From Drosophila miranda (Eukaryota > Arthropoda > Insecta > Diptera > Drosophilidae): DNA of 64,000 bases. Location of the stretch: contig NW_022881603.1 in the NCBI RefSeq assembly GCF_003369915.1, forward strand, positions 18,597,515 through 18,661,514, in the 5' to 3' direction. This document shows positions 21,821 to 32,637 of this stretch, piece after piece. A program made the position numbers and the translations under genes. The notes beneath the pieces are model-generated. The model was not told the origin of the DNA. It made no database searches and saw only the letters and a list, made by a program, of their open reading frames with translations. How positions within the stretch are numbered: the first letter of the stretch is position 1; each line of letters begins with the position of its first letter.

Positions 21821-24800
21821 ACGGCATTGTTGTTGACTGTCTTGTGGATACAGGGTCAGATGTAACCATAATCAAAGAGAGTATGTTGAAGACCATGAAA
21901 AACGTTAAACTTTTGAAGTGCACAACTATGTTGCGCGGTCTGGGTCAGATATCAACAAAGCCTGTTGGATACTTTAATGCAGAAGTTACCGTGGATAAGT
22001 TGCTGACCACACAGAAGTTTTTAGTAGTCCCCAGTAGCCAGATTGATTTCGACGCACTTTTGGGGCATGATTTCATTAAAAAGTTCCGTTTCGTCGCTGA
22101 TATGCAAGGATACACGTTTTTGAAGCATGACGCAGATCCTGTGCCAACAGATGAGCATGCTCTTATATATAATGTAACTGAAGAGTCATCCTTTGTAGCT
22201 CCGCCGCAATATCGAAAAGACGTTGAACAGATGATAAGAAACAGTTACCAAATGCCCACAGAAGTTGCAAAGCAGTCTCCAATCCAACTGAAGATAGTTC
22301 CCGACGGATTAATCAAGCCGTTTCATCACTCACCGAGTCGTTTATCAACAGACGAAGCCAGTGCCGTAAAGAAGCAAGTCGAAGAATGGATCGAGCAAGG
22401 AATCGTGCGCAAGTCGTCTTCAAATGTAGCGAGCAGAGTTGTCGTCGTGAAGAAAAAAGATGGTACACTTAGAGTTTGCGTAGACTACAGGAAGTTAAAC
22501 AGCATGGTATTGCTGGACTGCTTCCCAGTCCCGATCATGGAGGAAGTCTTGGAAAAGCTGCAGTCGGCTAAGTGGTTTACCATAATGGGCCTTGAAAACG
22601 GATTTTTCCATGTGCCTATGGAAGAGCAAAGCAAGTCGTATACGGCCTTTGTTACAAAGGAGGGATTATTCGAGTTTAATAAAGCGCCTTTCGGATTCAA
22701 GAACTCGCCAGCTGCGTTCATTCGGTTCGTAAGCTATATTTTTCAAGAATTAATCAACTCTGACATTATGCAGCTTTATATGGACGACATAATTGTTTAC
22801 GCCGCATCGCCCGAGGTATGCATGAGGAAGACAAAGTTGGTCCTGGAGACAGCTGCGCAGTTTGGCCTAAAGTTCAAGTGGAAGAAATGTAGCTTCATGC
22901 AGCCACGCATTAGCTTTCTGGGCCATATCATTGAGGACGGGAGAATCTGGCCCGGCAAAGAGAAGACAGCAGCTGTCAGTCGGTTTGCTACGCCCAAAGA
23001 CATTAAAGCAGTTCAAGAATTTCTGGGACTCACAGGCTTTTTCAGAAAGTTCATCCCTGGCTATGCACAAGTTGCCCGGCCGCTCACGAATCTACTCAGG
23101 AGGGAAGCAGTTTTCAACATTGGCGAAGCAGAGCAACAGTCGCTACAGACCTTAAAGAATCTGCATGTAATCGCACCTGTATTACATTTATACTCACGAG
23201 AAGCGCCAACGGAACTCCACACGGATGCATCCAAAGAAGGTTTCGGAGCAGTTCTGTTGCAGCAGTCTGATGGCAATTTCCACCCGATTTACTATTGGAG
23301 TAAAAAGACTACACAAGCCGAGTCCAAACGTCACAGTTACTATTTGGAGGTCAAAGCTGCATACCTCGCACTCAAGAAGTTTCGTCACTACCTGTTGGGG
23401 ATCAAATTTGATCTTGCCACTGACTGTGCGGCGTTTAAGCAGACAACAACGAAAGTAGATATACCCAGAGAAGTTTCCCAGTGGATTCTGTATATGGAGG
23501 ACTTTACATTCAAAGCAGTACACCGCCCAGGGGACAGAATGAGACACGTGGACTGTCTCAGTCGTTTTCCGCAGACATGCATGTTCGTGACGACGGAGCT
23601 AACAGCTCGGATAAAAAAAGCACAGCAGGATGACGATTTCATCAAAGCCACAGTTGAGATCCTGAAGCAGCACCCATATCAAGACTACAAGCTTAAAGGA
23701 GGTCTTCTCTTCAAATCTGTAAATGGCAATGACGTTTTGGTGGTTCCAAGGCTGATGGAAAGGGAAATCATTCAAGGATCGCATGAAGTTGGTCATTTCT
23801 CCACAGCAAAGACAATGCACTCAGTTCATCAGCAATACTGGATTCCGCACCTTGAACGGAAAGTAAATAAGTTGATTACTAATTGTATCAGTTGTATAAT
23901 TTTCAGCAAAAAGTTGGGCAAACAAGAAGGCTATCTTCATTGCATTGACAAGGGTGACACACCACTATACACGCTGCACGTTGATCATTTGGGACCAATG
24001 GATGCGACAGCCAAGCATCACAAGTACATTTTTGCTGTGGTAGATGCATTCTCCAAGTTTGTGTGGCTGTTCCCAACTAAGTCAACAGGTCACGAAGAAG
24101 TTGTGAAGAGGCTGAGAGATTGGTCATTTGTGTTTGGTTTTCCCAAGCGCATAGTCAGCGACAGAGGAGCAGCGTTTACATCCAACGCATTCAGCGAGTT
24201 TCTTAACGAGAACAAAGTCGAACATGTGTGTCCAACGACAGGTGTGGCGAGAGGCAACGGTCAGATTGAGCGGGAGAACCGTTCAATTTTGGGTATCATC
24301 GCAAAGCTCTCAGCTCAGGAGTCAACGAAGTGGTACAAGCATGTGCCACAGGTCCAGATGGCGATTAATTCGCATGTGCATTCTACGTTGAAGTCGTCGC
24401 CATTCGAGGTCATGTTTGGGACAAAGATGCACAGACAAGCTGAAAGTCGACTATTGGAGGTGCTCAACGAGGAGTTGGTTACGCAGTTTAACAACGAGCG
24501 CCAAGAACTGCGTGACCAAGCGAAACAAAACATTGAGAACATAAAAAACGACGACCTGAGCACGGCTACAGACTAGGAGACATGGTCGCGATCAAGAGGA
24601 CGCAGTTCGTCGCAGGACGCAAGTTGGCCAGCGAGTATCTAGGCCCATATGAAGTCACCAAGGTAAAGCGGAACGGTCGCTACGACGTCAGAAAGGTTGC
24701 TCAAGTCGAGGGGCCAAATATCACAGCAATGAGCAGTGACAATATGAAGCTATGGCGTTTTGTCTCAGAGAACGATGATATATTGTCATCTGGGACAGAT

Positions 24801-24827
24801 GAAGATGAGCAGGAGGGCCGAATGTAA
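21811..24827 (+). pseudogene. pol: Retrotransposon pol: protease, RT, RNase H, integrase
   Basis: In order: aspartic protease ('VDTGSDVT', 21844 on); reverse transcriptase with 'YMDD' near 22779; RNase H ('HTDASKEGFGAV', 'LEVKAAY', 'ATDCAAF'); integrase with HHCC zinc region, 'HVDHLGPM', 'VSDRGAAFTS' and 'NGQIEREN' (D, D, E); and a C-terminal GPY-like piece ('YLGPYEVTKV'). The RT motif A reads 'FTIMGLENGFFHV', with Gly where the family has the first catalytic Asp (codon near 22594). The frame open from about 21811 stops at 24576; integrase-tail homology resumes in another frame from about 24567 to 24827. The protein as it stands should not be active. Confidence 0.92.
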
Positions 24828-25109
24828 AGGACAGTGTATCAAGCAGTTAGCACTATCCCATCTAAATTAACATTTGAACTTAAGATACCATCGATAAGAC
24901 CTAACCGATATAACCAGACTTAACCGATGTTTAAAAGACCTAACCGATAAGGGGTTATCGATACGGGAGTCGGTTGTTGGAAGTAGAAGCAGAAAGTTGA
25001 ACAAAAAGTCGGAAGAACAGACTCATTAATTGCACATCTTAAATCATACACTTTGTACTCTTTTTCGAAAAACACTATTAATAAACGATACATTATTATT
25101 AATCTTACA
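24823..25109 (+). repeat. 3' LTR (287 bp)
   Basis: Identical by eye to the 5' LTR and followed by the TAAA target duplication. A short purine-rich stretch (aggaggg) precedes it as polypurine tract. Confidence 0.97.
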
Positions 25110-25574
25110 TAAATATATTAAAAATTGGAAAACCCACGAGGACTGCTATAAATTAGTATTAAAAATTGCTTAACAATCACCCTTCATTGATACTGCCAAT
25201 ATGTGCAACAAATGCAAAGATATTTCCAAGTGGTTCCAAAGCTGGTTTCATACATCCGTGTACATATCCGCTTAGTATTTGTGTTCACACGAGCTTCGGC
25301 TGAACTTAATAAAATTTCCCGACTAATTTAAATAATTAAAATGTTTCAAGTTGAAAGTGATAATGCAAACGAAACCCTTGTATGCAATCTGTAGTAATTA
25401 GTCTAAAACATATTCCGTATTTCCTAAGCCTGTCTTTGGGTTGCGTTAAGTGTTTTGTACATCAATGTATATGTGTTGTGTATGTGTGTGTGTGGCGTTT
25501 TGGAATGTTGCCTTGCACGAAATTCAAATTGTGACCCCATCCTTGAGATTGTGCTTTTGAGGCATACCTAAGAA
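25110..25574. other. Ns2-POSH intergenic region, copy 2, right part
   Basis: Matches copy 1 at about 9681-10145: POSH promoter and 5' UTR sequence, no gene. Confidence 0.7.
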
Positions 25575-28553
25575 ATGGATGAGCATACATTGAATGACCT
25601 GTTGGAGTGTTCGGTTTGTCTGGACCGTCTCGATACCACATCGAAGGTGTTACCATGTCAGCATACATTCTGCCGCAAATGTCTGGTGGTGAGTACGAGT
25701 GAAATGCTCGTTTTTCCTATTCTCCCATTGACTAATTTTCCCTTTAGGACATTGTGGCCAGCCAACACAAGCTGCGGTGTCCGGAATGCCGCGTCCTGGT
25801 CTCGTCCAAAATCGATGAACTGCCACCGAATGTCTTACTGATGAGAATATTAGAAGGTAATGAGGGAGTATGAGCCATGAGCGCAGCCCACGCGGCTATC
25901 AGATGACGGTCGCAGCAGCCCACGCGACATTCGGACTAGAATTCTTGAATTGTTGAGTGCGGCAGTGGCCAGATTGTCAGCAAGTGACTCGCCTTTCCCT
26001 ATCGATTCTCAACCATTCATAATTATTTCTCTCTCATTCTGAAGGCATGAAACAAACAGCGGCTGCTGTTAAAAACGACAATAAAAGCGAAGAGATCGAA
26101 ACGCCCCAGAGAAACCCAAAATCCAACATTTCACGGAGACGGTGGCACCCACAAGCAGTACACAACTGCATCAGCAGCACCAGCCGCCACACCAGAAACA
26201 GAAATCGCAGACTCAGGTGGCGCGTCAAAAGCAACGACGGTTTCTGCTCCCGCACGCCTATGCCCTGTTCGATGTTGTCTCCAGCGAAGCCAACGATCTA
26301 AAGTTCAAGAAGGGGGACTTAATATTGCTTAAGCAACGCATCGACAACAATTGGTTCGTGGGCCAGGCCAATGGAGAGGAGGGAACCTTCCCCATCAACT
26401 ATGTCAAAGTGTCCGTCCCCCTGCCCATGCCCCAGTGCATTGCCATGTATGACTTTAAGATGGGACCCAATGATGAAGAAGGCTGCCTCGATTTCAAGAA
26501 GAGCACAGTCATCCAAGTGCTACGGCGTGTGGACCACAATTGGGCTGAAGGTCGAATCGGTCAAACAATCGGAATCTTCCCCATAGCATTTGTGGAGCTA
26601 AATGCTGTAGCCAAGAAACTCCTGGATAGTGGAGTAATGAATCAACAACCGTGCCATCCGCTACAGCAGCAGCCACAACGTGCGCTTCCTCCTGTCCCCA
26701 TAATTGATCCCACAGTGGTCACGGAATCCAGCTCTGGCTCCTCGAACATAACGCCAGCTAGTAGCAATTCCAGTTCTACTTCCAGCTCGAACAACTGTAG
26801 TCCCAATCATCAGTCATCGCTGCCAAATACTCCCCAACACGTGATGCCCTCTGGATCCGGATCTGGATCTGTTCGATTTCGGGATAAAGGAGCTAAGGAG
26901 AAGCGGCATTCGTTGAATGCCCTTCTAGGAGGAGGAGCACCTCTTAGTCTACTGCAGACCAACCGCCATTCTGCCGAGATTCTGAGCCTGCCCCATGGGC
27001 TGAGTCGCCTGGAGGTGGCAGCCACTCCAGCCGCAGCGGCGGCGGCAAAAGCGACCCCCGCCTCCCAGTCTGCACGTGTGCTGAAGACAAATGTGCAGCA
27101 ACAAATGCCTCCCACTATGCCCTGGGGATACCTGGCCCTTTTTCCATATAAGCCACTACAAAACGACGAATTGGAATTGAAGAAAGGCTGCGTGTACATT
27201 GTGACCGAGCGTTGTATCGATGGCTGGTTCAAGGGAAAAAACTGGCTGGACATCACTGGTGTATTCCCGGGAAACTATTTAACGCCATTGCGTACACGCG
27301 ACCAGCAGCAGTTGATGCACCAGTGGAAATACGGTCCCCAAAGCTCGGATGCGAAGCAGATCCATCCCCAGCAACAGCCAGTGACGCCAGATGTGCGCCT
27401 CAACAACATGCTGCCCATGCAGCCACCGGATTTGCCGCCCCGCCAGCTGCAAGCATCGACAACAGCGACTGCGACGACGACCAGCTGCTCGGCCTGGACA
27501 AAGCCAGTGGAGGCCTTGTTTAGTAGAAAGTCCGAGCCTAAACAGGATATCTCCATAGCCACTTCGAGCAGCAGTTCCTCGGGCGCAGTCGGACGTATGC
27601 GGCGACTAACGCACATGAAAACACGCTCAAAATCCCCAGGAGCTTCGCTGCAGCAAACTCCGAAAGAAGCGATAACAACAACCATTGAAAGCAGTGCTAA
27701 GACAACAGTTCCTCTCTTGCACCCAGTGCATGTTAGGTAGGTGCTTCCGCTAATAATCCCATACCATAATCATCACTATCGGTCACTCTTCAGATCCGGA
27801 TCATGTCCCAGCCAACTCCAGCATAGTCAGCCGCTCAATGAAACGACAACGACAACAACAACACCTCCTCCGTCCGCAGGTCAACAGCATTTTCAGGGCA
27901 ACCAACATCAACTGCCTTCTGCCAGCAGTGGCAGTGTCTCTTATGGTTCGCAACGCGTGAAGAGAAACAAGGATCGGCCACATTTGCTTTGGTTGGTGGA
28001 ATCTATTGCTGGTAGTCGCGCAAAATCAATTTTTAACGCAGCGCACGACAGTCCTTGGACACATCCACATTCCTCATCATGTATAACAATGCGGCCTCGT
28101 CCCCTCCACCGCCTGCATCATCAAAAGCCGCACCAATCTATGCCGGTGGGCAGCAGCCCGGTAGCCAGACGCAGCTGCATGCCAATATGATAATAGCACC
28201 GAGTCATCGAATGTTTCAGCAACTAGATGCTGGCCATGTGCTATGCCCCAGCACCGAGGCGGCCATAAAAGCCAGTGCAACAACAAAGTCGATTTATTGC
28301 ACGAGAGAAAGGTTAGATTTCAGGACGGATACGATAATTCAACTAGATCTTAACCAACTTTTACTTTCACCATTTCAGTCGCTTTCGTTGCATCGTGCCG
28401 TATCCGCCGAACAGCGACATCGAGCTGGAGCTGCATGTTGGCGACATCATCTATGTGCAGCGTAAGCAAAAGAACGGCTGGTATAAGGGCACACATGCGC
28501 GCACTCACAAAACCAGACTGTTCCCAGCTTCGTTTGTTGAACCGGATATCTAG
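25575..28553 (+). pseudogene. POSH: POSH copy 2, early frameshift
   Basis: Exons equivalent to copy 1: 25575-25688, 25748-25856, 26045-27736, 27794-28311, 28379-28553. The RING is intact here ('ECSVCLDRL'), and the 32 bp missing from copy 1 are present, so exon 3 joins exon 4 in frame. However, one C is lost near 26105 (cccc versus ccccc), so a protein starting at 25575 leaves frame before the first SH3; the downstream frame is open again only from an internal ATG at 26142. The exon 3 acceptor is GAAG instead of GCAG. A cluster of changes at 28212-28222 replaces the 'HRKSHSL' block. The exon 4 frame problem is shared with copy 1. Confidence 0.93.
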
Positions 28554-29009
28554 GTCCAAGACATTTAAGCATTTGTTAGGTGAAATTCCAAATTACTTGT
28601 CTAAATCTATTCAATCGCCGGTCGATTTGGGCTTCAATTTGTAATCTTTTCAAAAATGAAATCTTTTGTACTCGAATTTGAACTGGCGGATGTAATTTTT
28701 ATACGATCTTTAATCAAAATAGGCAACCCATTAGTGCATGCCTTAAGCAACGAGTTACTTAAGCACATTTAAGCGTAAGTTAGAGTGTGAACTCGAATAA
28801 GAAATAATAATTTAGAAACGGCGTGTCCCATAAACAATTTGTGCCCAGTTGAAAGTTACATATTTGTAATATAGTAAATCGTAATAAAAAATGTATACAC
28901 ACGTTGCCATGTAGATCGTTTAAACTTATTTTATTTACTAAGCAAAACCATTGTGGTCACTTTGGAATGACCAACTCAACACAACGTATGGATGTTAAGA
29001 ATGCCATAT
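28554..29009. other. Converging 3' flanks of POSH and UQCR-6.4, copy 2
   Basis: Matches 13094-13549 almost exactly; no gene. Confidence 0.5.
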
Positions 29010-29311
29010 TTATTCGGCCTTGTCGTATTTGGAGCCATAGATTGGAACGTACTGCAGAACAAGCTTCCAGTCGGTGAAGTACAGCAGAGCCAGGCCAGCG
29101 GCCCCACCGAATCCAGCTCCAGAGCGAGCGCTTAAAGAAATTGGGAAAACAACATTGTTATTGAATCTGCACGATTATGCAATGTGCCTGTGTGTGCACA
29201 TTGGGCCGAACTCGAGTAGTCTTATGATGGTCCAACCAGGATGTCATCATTTACTTACAAGGACGACGCGATTTCAGCGTGTTTCTTGCCAAATGGGATG
29301 CGGAAAGCCAT
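29010..29311 (-). CDS. UQCR-6.4: UQCR-6.4, copy 2
   Basis: Exons 29311-29259 and 29130-29010 encode the same 57-residue complex III subunit as 13550-13851, with one visible substitution in the transmembrane end (Tyr to Phe in 'LLYFTDWK'). Start, splice sites and stop are intact. It is the one block gene with homology to a known family that stays intact in both copies. Confidence 0.85.
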
Positions 29312-29514
29312 TTTATTCAACTAAATTAAATTTTCTGCGGCGTTAAGATTCTCTGTGCCGTATTCTTACACTAGAAATTCCAAAGATATGCAACGCAGCC
29401 CTGAACTGCGCTGCTCCGACCCTGGTTATTGAACGGCAGCACTATCTGGAGTACGTGCGAGTAACAATTTGTCATCAAATAATAGTTTGCCGTAAAACTA
29501 AATCATACATCACA

Positions 29515-29790
29515 ATGAAGGTGTCTATATTTGGTGAACTCAACACGTTTGAGTTGCTCGTCCTGAGCAGCTTATTGCCAGGCGTCTTCGTGTTCCTGTG
29601 GACATTAATAACCGGGGATATTAAAGTCGTGCCCAAATCTTATCTATCACGGAATGTTTATTTTCATGCAATTTTTCTAATACTTTTACAGAACTTTAAG
29701 GGAAGCAAGCTGTCCTACTCCGAATTCACCGCGCAGGATCCTGTTAACTGCTACCAGAATTACGGCGAAAAGAAAGATAAGGATTCTTAA
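29515..29790 (+). CDS. Small predicted membrane protein, copy 2
   Basis: The same 91-residue frame as 14061-14336, identical by eye. Family unknown; one strong hydrophobic segment near the N-terminus and a charged C-terminus. Confidence 0.55.
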   Translation: MKVSIFGELNTFELLVLSSLLPGVFVFLWTLITGDIKVVPKSYLSRNVYFHAIFLILLQNFKGSKLSYSEFTAQDPVNCYQNYGEKKDKDS

Positions 29791-31377
29791 GTCGATTGAT
29801 GCAATTGATGATCGTCATCAAAGATAACTAAAGATATAATGTTTTAAAATTGTAAAAATATATTGCGGATCTGGCAATAGAAATAAAGTCAGATTGAACC
29901 AGAGGCTCTGTATTGTTGCATGCGAAGATATCGATAGGTGATATCCCATAGAAGCGGTGAGGAGGAAAGAAGTTCGAACATAGTGGCAAGGCCAAAATTT
30001 AAGGGGAAAAGGTTAGCGAAGATTGGCGCCACCTGGTCCTGGAAAGTTGCAGTTCCGCCCGCTCTTCGGAGCCGTTATGAGAGAAGATTTCCGATCTCAT
30101 CCCATAACGGAGTCCCGAAGCCAACTCACACATACCCCAAAGAAAAGAGAGCCGCCAGCATCCCGAATCAGGCCATGCCCTTGAACCTAGTTCTAGGGCG
30201 ATAGAAGAGAGAGCGATGGGGATCAGCGGCCCGGGAGCATTAAACAGAGAAGCTAAGCCTAGAGGGGGTTCAGAGAAAGAAATTCCCGCAACGGAGGAGC
30301 ATGCGCGCCGGACATAGTGATTTAGTGATTTTTTTTGTTCTGAAAGAAAAAGTGAGTGGGATGAGGATGGAGTAGTGGCCATCACCCGATAAAAAGATAA
30401 ATAAGTTTGGGATTCCAGGGGATCAAGATCAGTGAAACACCAGGAACTTTAGAGCTGACCAGCGGGACGGAAAGTAGACCCAAAAAGCACAAGAGTGAGT
30501 CCGCTCCAAAGGGGGAGTAAAGAAACCCCAAATTTATTCTTTTTGTTGGCGAATCCATAGGGAATAGGTCACAGCTCCGCCATCCTGGCTTGCTTTTTGC
30601 TGGGCTCGAAGACACAATCCTGGCCACGTAGAGCGGGTCCCTCGCCCATTTAGGGAGAGCAAAAAAAGCATCAATTAACTTATTTACTCCCATTATTTAT
30701 TTTTGTTAGACGTCTCCATTTATATGTATATGTTAATCCCCTAATTTAAGTCCGCCCATATTATATCTATATGTAACTTATTTATATTTATTATATTAAT
30801 TATTTCTATTTATCTATTTATTTATTAACCGCCCGTAGTGATAAGATGAGGGGGGTATGAATAGGCAGGCTTAGTGTAGCGATGATACCGTGTAAAAGTA
30901 GGAAATTGAAGTGAAAATTATAACGAAAAAAATGAATTGCTAAGCGTTTCATATGGGGGGAAGAGGAGCCACAGCAACGAGAGGGTAAGGCTGCTGCACA
31001 TGGCAGGGAGATCCAAAACGTTGTTATTCAGATCTCAGGTAGGGTGGGTACGTCAGGGGTAAAAACATCGACACCTCGACCTGGTCCACGTCTGTGTTGA
31101 AGGAAGTTACTGTAATGTTGTTTGTCGAGTAGAGTCCGTTTGCAGTTTTTTTTGTCGGTTACTTTTGTTGTTTCAATTTGTTCGAGATGTCCAATTAGTT
31201 GGTATATTGTGCGACCTGAGGGCTTGGACGAAGTACCCAGCCCTGGGATGACTGGCTAGCCGGCCTTGCCCCGAAGAAAACAAAGGTTCGTAACACTATT
31301 GAGAAGAATATTTAAATAATTTTGTAGTTGGAATATTGTTCGTTGTTTCTTGCCGTGTCTGGTCACGATGGGGATCA
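29791..31377. other. Unassigned segment, copy 2
   Basis: Second copy of 14337-15912, with small indels (for example two extra bases near 31229). The duplication ends at 31366 and a few bases later a DINE starts. No gene is recognised. Confidence 0.4.
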
Positions 31378-32499
31378 ACTCAAAATGAGTATTGGTATAT
31401 ATTAGATTTGTGGTAAAAGTGGATGTGTGTAACGTCCAGAAGGAATCGTTTCCGACCCCATAAAGTATATATATTCTTGATCAGCATCAATAGCCGAGTC
31501 GATTGAGCTCTGTCTGTCTGTCCGTCTGTCCGTCCGTCCGTCCGTCCGTCCGTCCGTCCGTCCGTCCGTCCGTCCCCTTCAGCGCCTAGTGCTCAAAGAC
31601 TATAAGAGCTAGAGCAACGATGTTTTGGATCCAGACTTCTGTGATATGTCACTGCTACAAAAATATTTCAAAACTTCGCCCCGCCCACTTCCGCCCCCAC
31701 AAAGGACGAAAATCTGTGGCATCCACATTTTTAAAGATACGATAAAACCAAAAACGCAGAATCGGTGAGGATGACCATATCTTCTACAGTGCAAAATCTG
31801 AACCAGATCGAATAATGATTATAGCCAGAATCAAGAAAACAATTTCATTCTTTCTCGCTCTGTCTCTCTCTAACACACAGGTTTCATGGTCGGTTTTGTC
31901 AATTGCAAAATATGAGTTCAAGGATCTCAGAACCTATAAGAGCCAGAGCAACCAAATTTGGTATCCACACTCCTGTGATATCGGACCTTGACCGTTTCCT
32001 GTCCAAATTGCGCCACACCCCCTTCCGCCCCCGCAAAGGACGAAAATCTGGGGCATCCACAAATCTCAGAGACTATTAAGGCTAGAGTAACCAAATTTGG
32101 TATCCGCATTTCTGTTAGATCTCACTATAAAACGTATATCTCAGAATTTCGCCCCACCCTTTTCCGCCCCCACAAAGGACGAAAATCTGTTGCATTCACA
32201 ATATTGCACATTCGAGAAAACTAAAAACGTAGAATCATAGATAATGACCATATCTATCAGATTGCTGAATCTGGATCAGATCAGATAATTTTTATAGCCA
32301 AAAGGAACAAATCAATTTGCACTGGCTACGCAGCCCCCGACGTCACGCTCAGACTGATTTTCTGTCTCTCTCGCACGCACTCCTTGTCGTGTCGTTTAAT
32401 ATTAGCGGCGTCTGCCGGAGGAGAGCCGTACTGACTTAGTATCGGGTATAAATTTAGAGTTGCGGTCTCCGCAGCAACTCACAACGTTCCCCCTCGTTT
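31378..32499 (+). mobile_element. DINE element between the duplicated block and Dcr-2 arm A
   Basis: Nearly full length, lacking only the first bases ('tatacccgat'), with a long GTCC microsatellite at 31527-31574. Its 3' end lies exactly at the outer edge of palindrome arm A. Confidence 0.93.
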
Positions 32500-32524
32500 G
32501 TTCATGAAAAGCTTACAAATAATA

Positions 32525-32613
32525 CAGTGACCAATAAAAGTCTAAGCATCACACCCATTTAATTAATTGTACATATTCAGAATGGGTGTCAGGCTTAGAC
32601 TTTGTGGGTCACG
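32525..32613. mobile_element. MITE-like inverted-repeat element at the Dcr-2 3' end, arm A
   Basis: About 89 bp, almost entirely an imperfect hairpin: 'cagtgacc..aaagtctaagc' at one end pairs with 'gcttagacttt..ggtcac' at the other around an AT loop. It begins CAGTG next to TA, like Tc1/mariner-derived MITEs. It lies just after the Dcr-2 stop and its mirror copy is at 53026-53114. Confidence 0.7.
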
Positions 32614-32637
32614 GTCGATGGTATGTAGTTCTATATA

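Larger units (their letters stand above)
20219..25109 (+). mobile_element. Ty3/gypsy LTR retrotransposon with identical LTRs
   Basis: The element is 4891 bp, with TG...CA ends and a 4-bp TAAA target-site duplication. The empty site is preserved in copy 1 of the block (about 9680-9695), so the boundaries are exact. The order is LTR, tRNA-Pro-type primer site, gag, pol (protease, RT, RNase H, integrase), LTR; no env is present. The coding region carries a gag frameshift, a substitution at the first catalytic RT Asp and a frame change near the integrase C-terminus, although the two 287-bp LTRs are identical by eye. It inserted after the block duplication. Confidence 0.96.
18673..31366. repeat. 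Segmental duplication, copy 2 (with LTR element inside)
   Basis: Direct copy of 8139-15912. Without the 4.9-kb LTR element and its 4-bp target duplication it is about 7.8 kb, matching copy 1. The left junction is in Ns2 intron 2; the right junction passes from 'gtctggtcac' into a DINE 5' end. Confidence 0.95.

Noticed and set aside
31527-31574. Regular GTCC/GTCTGTCC repeats that could look like an array or CRISPR-like structure
   Set aside because: Simple microsatellite internal to each DINE, with variable length and no spacers.
31988-32224. Open frames of 60-118 codons with the recurring phrase 'FRPHKGRKSVA' (here, 38007-38243, 47151-47387, 58662-59018, 61369-61635 and others)
   Set aside because: They recur only inside DINE copies, on both strands, with different ends in each copy. 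They are chance translations of a non-coding repeat.
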